This document shows positions 13,092 to 16,887 of a DNA stretch of 16,887 nucleotides, piece by piece (position 1 is the stretch's first letter; every line of letters starts with the position of its first letter). This DNA comes from Bacteroidales bacterium UBA3724 (GTDB lineage Bacteria > Bacteroidota > Bacteroidia > Bacteroidales > P3), in assembly GCA_002371315.1 (NCBI GenBank), contig DFHL01000070.1, forward strand, positions 2,301 through 19,187, written 5' to 3'. The notes under the pieces were generated by a model, which had not been told where the DNA came from, ran no database searches, and worked only from the letters and a program-made list of their open reading frames with translations. Made by a program: the position numbers and the translations under genes.

Positions 13092-14945
13092 ATGCCCCAC
13101 AAAACAATCACATATCTCCTTCTTCTGCTCCTCGCCGCAACTGTCTGCGCCCAGCCGGCACAAAGCGGCGAGGCTGCGGGCGACACGTCGCTCGTACTCC
13201 TCAGCACCCGCCATCTCTGCTCCAACTATCAGGTCGACGCCCGCATCGTCGACAACCGGCAAGCCCTGCAGAGCGTCATCGACAGCCTGCTGCGCGTCCA
13301 GCCCAACGCCTACCCCATCGTCGCACAATGGTGCCACCAGCAGCAACTGCGCATCAACCGAATGCTGCGAAGCCTCGAGAACGACTATCAGCGCGACGGC
13401 GAATTCATCTGGCTCGACTCGTTGCACTGCATCACCGACGCCGCCCAATACGGCGACAAGCTGCGCCAAACGGCCACAACGCTGCAAAACGAAGCCGACA
13501 ACTACAACCTGCTCGAACAGCAACGCCTGGAAGAAGAACGGCGTGCCGCCGAAGAGCGCGCCCGTGCCGAAGCAATGCGCATACAACGCGAAAAAGACCT
13601 GCAGCTTGCTAACCTCAAGGACACCATACGCACACTGCACAAGACCATCACCACCATTTGCGACGCCAAAGGCATCAGCGACAAGACACGGCTCAAAGAG
13701 CTCAAAGACACCTACTACGCCTACCTGGCCGTCTACAACCGCTACGACCTCACCGACGACAACACGTCGGACAACCACCTGAACCAGCTCAACCAGCTGC
13801 AGCAGTTCCAGCAAAGCCTGACAGACAGCGTCCTGGGCAGCAACTCCTACAACTCGCGCATCAAATCCTTCAGCAACGTGCTGCACCAGCGCGCTGGCAA
13901 AGACCACAACGACGTCGCCAAGTCCTACCAGCGCGTTTTCAAGAAGGTTCAGATTCCCATCAGTTTCAAGACCATAGCCGAATACCACGACTACACCGAC
14001 CAGCTGCGCGAAATCATCGACGTGCAGCAAAGCTACCTCACCGTCATCGAACTGCGCGACTCGATAGCCACCGGAACGGCACGCCTGCAGCAGCAATGCC
14101 TCAAAAAGCACAAGGACATCATCAACTCATACAAAGAAATCCTTGCCGACCTCAACCAGGTTCCGACCTACACCTCGCGCGACGAAAGCAACAAATTCAT
14201 TGCCACGATGCGCGACTTCGTCAACCTGCAGCGTAACTTCAGCCTTGCCATCAACCGCATAGACATCATCGAGGCCCGGGGCGACTCCATCGTCGCGCTG
14301 TGCCACAAAGCCATCGACGACCTCGCAACAGCCTACCGCCTGCTGGCCGGCAACTGGAACTTCACGCCACAATTCATCAACCAGGCCAGCGCCGACCATT
14401 TCAACAAAACCCTCGACGAGTTTGAAATCCTGCAGCAAAAATACATAGCCATCGTCGGCATCCGCAACACCATCGAAACAGGCACCCTCGCCGTCACTGG
14501 CAGCAAAAACGCACCGCGAGGCCTTATCCCCGGATACAAGCAGATGGCCAAATACACCGACGTCACGCCGCATTTCTCCACCGAGCAGGGAGCCGACGAC
14601 TTCATCAAAATGCTCTACCACTTCATCGACATACAAAAGAAATTCACCAACATCGTAGGCAACAACAACACCATCGAAGCCAACTCTAAGCAGTTCCGCA
14701 CCGCCTTCAAGGAATATTCCAACATCAGCAAAGCCTACGAACGGCTGCTAAAAACCTACGACACAGAGCTCAACATCATCAGCGAAGCCGACCTTAACAG
14801 CTACCTCGCCCACCAGCAGAAAGTGCTTGAAATGCAGCAACGCTTCGCCGACCTCGCCGCATCGCTCGAAAAAGAGGACTACAACAACCGTCTCAAAAAA
14901 ATCAAAGAACCCGACAAAATAAAACTCATAATGGCAGTGCCCTGA
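13092..14945 (+). CDS. Secreted coiled-coil protein with ~67-residue tandem repeats
   Basis: A 617-residue protein of unknown function. A signal peptide (MPHKTITYLLLLLLAATVCA|Q) indicates export. Residues 21-130 are helical. Residues about 130-185 form a charged coiled coil (LEEERRAAEERARAEAMRIQ). From about 219, a helical repeat occurs in tandem: 219-289, 290-358, 359-426, 427-493, 494-560, and a shorter last copy from 561. Aligned copies share (L/I/V/M)Q-x-x-(F/Y) near position 22-26 (VQQSY, LQRNF, LQQKY, IQKKF, MQQRF) and an (S/A/G)Y(K/R/E) near position 55-58. Most end in a Pro-containing turn. No lipobox, LPxTG or secretion-tail domain is visible. It starts 6 nt after the PurF-like stop, so both probably share a transcript, although the functional link is obscure. 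Confidence 0.8.
   Translation: MPHKTITYLLLLLLAATVCAQPAQSGEAAGDTSLVLLSTRHLCSNYQVDARIVDNRQALQSVIDSLLRVQPNAYPIVAQWCHQQQLRINRMLRSLENDYQRDGEFIWLDSLHCITDAAQYGDKLRQTATTLQNEADNYNLLEQQRLEEERRAAEERARAEAMRIQREKDLQLANLKDTIRTLHKTITTICDAKGISDKTRLKELKDTYYAYLAVYNRYDLTDDNTSDNHLNQLNQLQQFQQSLTDSVLGSNSYNSRIKSFSNVLHQRAGKDHNDVAKSYQRVFKKVQIPISFKTIAEYHDYTDQLREIIDVQQSYLTVIELRDSIATGTARLQQQCLKKHKDIINSYKEILADLNQVPTYTSRDESNKFIATMRDFVNLQRNFSLAINRIDIIEARGDSIVALCHKAIDDLATAYRLLAGNWNFTPQFINQASADHFNKTLDEFEILQQKYIAIVGIRNTIETGTLAVTGSKNAPRGLIPGYKQMAKYTDVTPHFSTEQGADDFIKMLYHFIDIQKKFTNIVGNNNTIEANSKQFRTAFKEYSNISKAYERLLKTYDTELNIISEADLNSYLAHQQKVLEMQQRFADLAASLEKEDYNNRLKKIKEPDKIKLIMAVP
13746..14942 (+). repeat. Protein-level tandem repeat in the secreted coiled-coil gene
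   Basis: Residues 219-617 divide into five full copies (71, 69, 68, 67 and 67 residues) and one C-terminal partial copy. The copies are diverged at the DNA level and only recognisable in the protein by the LQxxF/Y and AYK-like positions, which indicates an old duplication under selection for the fold. Confidence 0.75.
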
Positions 14946-15000
14946 TACAAAATACTCAGCCAAAAATGTTTCTAAAAACTGTCAGTTTCAAAAAAAATCA

Positions 15001-15008
15001 TATCTTTG
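15001..15008 (+). promoter_or_regulatory. -7 element of the small outer-membrane protein gene
   Basis: TATCTTTG followed by CAC matches TAnnTTTG exactly. The -33 region 19 nt upstream reads ACTG, a weak match. The leader from here to the ATG at 15107 is about 95 nt, very A/T-rich and without a Shine-Dalgarno sequence, as is common for strongly expressed Bacteroidetes outer-membrane genes. Confidence 0.65.
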
Positions 15009-15106
15009 CACATTGAACCAAACGGCAAAAAAATACAAAAAAACGAGTAAGCAATTTAAAATCTAACAGTTAAATCAAATAATCTATTAATTTAAAACAC
15101 ATTATT

Positions 15107-15577
15107 ATGAAGAAATTATTCTTAGCTATCGCCGCAGTCTTTGTCCTTTCGATGACTGCCAACGCACAGAACAACCTCGGTATCCGCTTCGGCGGCGGTC
15201 AAGGTTACAACGCTGAACTCTCCTGGCAGCACGGCCTCGGCGGCAACCGCCTCGAATTCGACCTCGGCTACCACGCAGGCGACAACCTCACCGCTTTCGA
15301 CCTCACTGGTATCTATCAGTGGACTGGCGATTTCGCAGACCTCGGCTTCGGTACCTTCGGCTGGTTTGCCGGTTTTGGTGCCCACCTCGGCTACTGGAAC
15401 TATGATGTCACCAACGACAGCGACATCGCTCTCGCCCTCGCCGGCCAGGCTGGTTTGGAGCTGAAATTCAACATCCCCATCCAGCTGACCCTCGACATCC
15501 GTCCGCGCGTCTACTTCCTCCCCGAAGTTGATTTCCACTGGGGTGACATCGCCCTCGGTGTCCGCTACTGCTTCTAA
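15107..15577 (+). CDS. Small outer-membrane beta-barrel-like protein
   Basis: A 156-residue exported protein. The signal peptide MKKLFLAIAAVFVLSMTANA is followed by Gln. The mature 136 residues are Gly/aromatic-rich with alternating hydrophobic positions typical of a small, roughly eight-stranded barrel: IRFGGGQGYNAELSWQHGLG, RLEFDLGYHAG, ALAGQAGLELKFNIPIQLTL and DIALGVRYCF. It ends in Phe, the usual outer-membrane assembly signal. No OmpA peptidoglycan-binding domain is present. It has its own promoter and a strong terminator, so it is monocistronic and probably well expressed. Codon use is more biased than in its neighbours (GGT and CTC repeatedly). A precise family or ligand cannot be assigned. 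Confidence 0.85.
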   Translation: MKKLFLAIAAVFVLSMTANAQNNLGIRFGGGQGYNAELSWQHGLGGNRLEFDLGYHAGDNLTAFDLTGIYQWTGDFADLGFGTFGWFAGFGAHLGYWNYDVTNDSDIALALAGQAGLELKFNIPIQLTLDIRPRVYFLPEVDFHWGDIALGVRYCF

Positions 15578-15600
15578 TTCCAGAACAGCAAGTTAAATCA

Positions 15601-15634
15601 AAAGCAGGACGCAAAAGCGTTCTGCTTTTTTTAT
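15601..15634 (+). terminator. Intrinsic terminator of the small outer-membrane protein gene
   Basis: AAAGCAGGACGC (15601-15612) pairs with GCGTTCTGCTTT (15617-15628) across an AAAA loop, with one G-T wobble. The T-run continues to about 15632. It lies 24 nt after the stop codon. Confidence 0.92.
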
Positions 15635-15814
15635 GCCCATACAGTCTTCAGAGGACTTGACAATACCGAACCCGTCCGATTTCAATTGGCCACCGCCAAA
15701 CAGATGCCATAATCCCTGCACAACCTACAAGTTGCTGCCCCATTTTCACACTGAAAAGAAGCCACCAGCGGCTTGACGCTCCCGTCAAAAATTCGCGCAC
15801 ACTTTTCCCCTCAT

Positions 15815-15902
15815 TCCATCCGCGACTTTTCGGTTATCCATCCGCGACTTTTCGGTTATTCGTTCGCGATTTTTCTGTTATCCATCTGCGACTTTTCGGT
15901 TA
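15815..15902 (+). repeat. Four 22-bp tandem repeats plus a partial fifth
   Basis: Units lie at 15815-15836, 15837-15858, 15859-15880 and 15881-15902. The first two are identical; the third has several changes and the fourth one. The shared core is CGACTTTTCGGTTATCC. A partial fifth unit (TCCGTTCG) runs directly into the hairpin at 15910. The period of 22 bp equals two helical turns. There are no unique spacers, so it is not a CRISPR array, and the frame shifts between units, so it is not coding. Confidence 0.92.
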
Positions 15903-15909
15903 TCCGTTC

Positions 15910-15957
15910 GGGGCTACAAATGTTAAAATTTAACATTTCCAGCCCCATTTTTTCATT
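15910..15957 (+). terminator. Long terminator-like hairpin with T-rich tail
   Basis: GGGGCT (15910-15915) pairs with AGCCCC (15941-15946). After a 2x2 internal loop, AAATGTTAAA (15918-15927) pairs with TTTAACATTT (15929-15938). ATTTTTTCATTTTTT follows, so in the plus direction this looks like a strong intrinsic terminator. The barrel gene already ends at the terminator 280 bp upstream, so what this one would terminate is unclear. The inner 21-bp palindrome could instead be a protein-binding site. Confidence 0.5.
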
Positions 15958-15990
15958 TTTTCCGCTGCGCCAACGGGCTGTTTTCCAGGT

Positions 15991-16045
15991 ACCAAATACC
16001 TACCAAAGTTCACCCAAAGCCCAATCAAAGCCTTACCAAAGCCTA
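15991..16045 (-). repeat. Five 11-bp units; copy B of the dispersed inverted repeat
   Basis: Read on the minus strand, the units are TAGGCTTTGGT, AAGGCTTTGAT, TGGGCTTTGGG, TGAACTTTGGT and AGGTATTTGGT. The last 29 bp (15991-16019 on the plus strand) are identical, in inverted orientation, to 5436-5464. The first units differ from copy A by AAAA/AAGG-type changes, while the TTTG phase is kept. Confidence 0.9.
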
Positions 16046-16160
16046 CGCCAGTGGGCTTTAATAGGCAGCAGGTCAAAATTTTACAAAGGTCAAATTCGGG
16101 CAAAACAATGTGGTTCTCTTGTTGACTGCCAAATTCAATTACTGATAATCAGCAAGATAT

Positions 16161-16204
16161 AAATGTTAAATAAAAATGTTAAAAAAAGCAGAATTTTAAC
16201 ATTT
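16161..16204. repeat. AAATGTTAAA cluster with an 11-bp inverted pair
   Basis: AAATGTTAAA occurs at 16161-16170 and again at 16174-16183. The latter, extended to AAATGTTAAAA (16174-16184), is perfectly inverted at 16194-16204 across a 9-nt loop. The same decamer and its inverse form the inner arms of the hairpin at 15918-15938, giving five copies within 290 bp. This could be an operator cluster or a low-GC hairpin family. Confidence 0.7.
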
Positions 16205-16252
16205 CGAAAGGGTAACAGCATCGGTTGCCGAGGTCGGATTATCGACTGGGGA

Positions 16253-16282
16253 CAAAAAAGCCGCGCCAAAATGGCGCGGCTT
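16253..16282 (-). terminator. Intrinsic terminator of glyS
   Basis: On the minus strand AAGCCGCGCC and GGCGCGGCTT pair across a 5-nt loop (16258-16282) and are followed by six T (plus-strand A-run up to 16259). It lies about 20 nt after the glyS stop codon. Confidence 0.93.
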
Positions 16283-16302
16283 ATTTTCTGGGTCGAACAG
16301 GA

Positions 16303-16887
16303 TCAGTCGACTTTGATGGGGCGGATGCGCTGATGCAGATAGGCAGGCAGCTGGTCGATGGCGATGCGCTCCTGCTGCATCGTGTCGCGTTCGCGCACGG
16401 TGACGCTGTTGTCGCCAAGCGTGTCGTTGTCGACAGTGATGCAGAACGGCGTGCCGATGGCATCCTGACGGCGGTAGCGGCGGCCGATGGCGTCCTTCTC
16501 GTCGTACTGGACCATAAAGTCGTATTTGAGCAGATCCATAATTTCGCGGGCCTTCTCGGGCAGGCCGTCCTTCTTGACGAGTGGCAGGATGGCAGCCTTG
16601 TAGGGCGCCAGGACCGGGGGCAGGCTGAGCAGCGTACGGGTCGAGCCGTCCTCAAGGGTCTCTTCTTTGAGGGCGTGGCTGAAGATGGCCAGGAAGGTGC
16701 GGTCGACGCCGATCGAGGTCTCGATGACGTAGGGCGTGTAGCTCTCGTTGAGCTCGCTGTCGAAATACTGCAACTTCTTGCCGCTAAACTCGCTGTGGCG
16801 CGAAAGGTCGAAGTCGGTGCGGCTGTGGATACCCTCAAGTTCCTTGAATCCGAAGGGGAACTGAAACTCGATGTCGGTGGCGGCGTT
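16303..16887 (-). CDS. glyS: Glycyl-tRNA synthetase, C-terminal 194 residues (partial)
   Basis: The 3' part of a class II, single-chain glycyl-tRNA synthetase, which charges tRNA-Gly. The 5' part lies beyond the window; the reading frame is open to base 16887. The visible part starts NAATDIEFQFPFGFKELEGI and HSRTDFDLSRH, a catalytic-domain segment of the eukaryal/archaeal-type homodimeric enzyme. It continues with TPYVIETSIGVDRTFLAIFSH and the anticodon-binding domain: LPPVLAPYKAAILPLVKKDG, then IGRRYRRQDAIGTPFCITVD and VTVRERDTMQQERIAI. The common 'RRQDEIGTP' reads RRQDAIGTP here. A TTG inside this stretch (16773) is a leucine codon, not a start. It ends with a strong terminator. Confidence 0.96.
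   Translation of the reverse strand, partial: NAATDIEFQFPFGFKELEGIHSRTDFDLSRHSEFSGKKLQYFDSELNESYTPYVIETSIGVDRTFLAIFSHALKEETLEDGSTRTLLSLPPVLAPYKAAILPLVKKDGLPEKAREIMDLLKYDFMVQYDEKDAIGRRYRRQDAIGTPFCITVDNDTLGDNSVTVRERDTMQQERIAIDQLPAYLHQRIRPIKVD

Larger units (their letters stand above)
15578..16302. other. 725-bp repeat-rich intergenic region before glyS
   Basis: This gap between two convergent genes carries, in order: the terminator of the small barrel gene; about 170 bp without a recognised gene, including a perfect TTGACG-CTCC-CGTCAA hairpin (15773-15788) with no T-tail; the 22-bp tandem array; a long terminator-like hairpin; the second 11-bp-unit array; a pair of AAATGTTAAA elements with an inverted partner; and the glyS terminator. 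The open frame at 15773-16162 runs through the 22-bp array, whose period is not a multiple of three. It resembles no protein, so it is not called. Confidence 0.75.

Noticed and set aside
12222..14111. Two long minus-strand open frames (about 265 and 359 codons) opposite the purF-like gene and the repeat gene
   Set aside because: They are exact antisense of well-supported genes; a GC-rich third codon position keeps the reverse frame open.
15815..15902. Possible CRISPR array
   Set aside because: The units are directly adjacent with no unique spacers, and no cas gene is nearby.
5436..16019. 29-bp inverted repeats as ends of a 10.5-kb transposon
   Set aside because: No transposase or integrase is present, the interior holds ordinary chromosomal genes, and the repeats are internally periodic arrays, unlike transposon ends.
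15773..16162. 129-codon plus-strand open frame in the gap before glyS
   Set aside because: It is read through the 22-bp array (not a multiple of three) and the 11-bp array, and resembles no protein.
16773..16775. TTG as a start codon for glyS
   Set aside because: The frame continues upstream with conserved synthetase sequence to the window edge, so this is an internal leucine codon.

Overview
This is a chromosomal window from a Bacteroidota bacterium, most likely a GC-rich and uncultured-type member of the Bacteroidales. Four signs point there. Genes have AT-rich leaders without strong Shine-Dalgarno sequences. Several leaders carry the Bacteroidetes -7 promoter element TAnnTTTG. All five exported proteins have a signal peptide whose predicted cleavage site is Ala|Gln (the Bacteroidetes 'Q-rule'). 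A TonB-dependent receptor with an N-terminal carboxypeptidase-regulatory-like domain is present, together with a lineage-typical variant PurF. No mobile element, CRISPR array, tRNA or rRNA was found.

Layout. Positions 79-3847 (+) form a sugar-nucleotide cluster: a GT4 glycosyltransferase, then HddA-, GmhA- and HddC-type enzymes. Together these give three of the four steps from sedoheptulose-7-phosphate to GDP-D-glycero-alpha-D-manno-heptose. The GmhB phosphatase step is not in the window. Two of the spacers in this cluster consist of short, G-poor tandem repeats (8 bp, then 6 bp and 10 bp). Positions 3831-5189 (-) encode an M16-family protein that lacks the zinc motif, convergent with and overlapping hddC. 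Positions 5679-8243 (-) encode a TonB-dependent receptor. Divergent from it (8335-9912, +) are two secreted proteins, one of unknown function and one with MORN-type repeats.

Between 9913 and 10244, the minus strand carries a well-formed unannotated small RNA candidate, with a perfect Bacteroidetes promoter and an intrinsic terminator whose U-run overlaps the MORN gene's stop codon. Next on the plus strand come mtaB (a tRNA-modifying methylthiotransferase), a PurF-like protein whose catalytic Cys is replaced by Ser, and, 6 nt downstream, a secreted 617-residue protein built of about 67-residue tandem repeats. A small outer-membrane beta-barrel-like gene with its own promoter and terminator follows. 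The window ends with the 3' part of glycyl-tRNA synthetase on the minus strand.

The most unusual material is noncoding. Two arrays of five 11-bp units lie 10.5 kb apart in inverted orientation and share a 29-bp identical core. The 725-bp gap before glyS also holds a 22-bp tandem array, a terminator-like long hairpin and five copies of one decamer. Coding assignments rest on recognised motifs. The functions proposed for the repeats and the RNA are inference.
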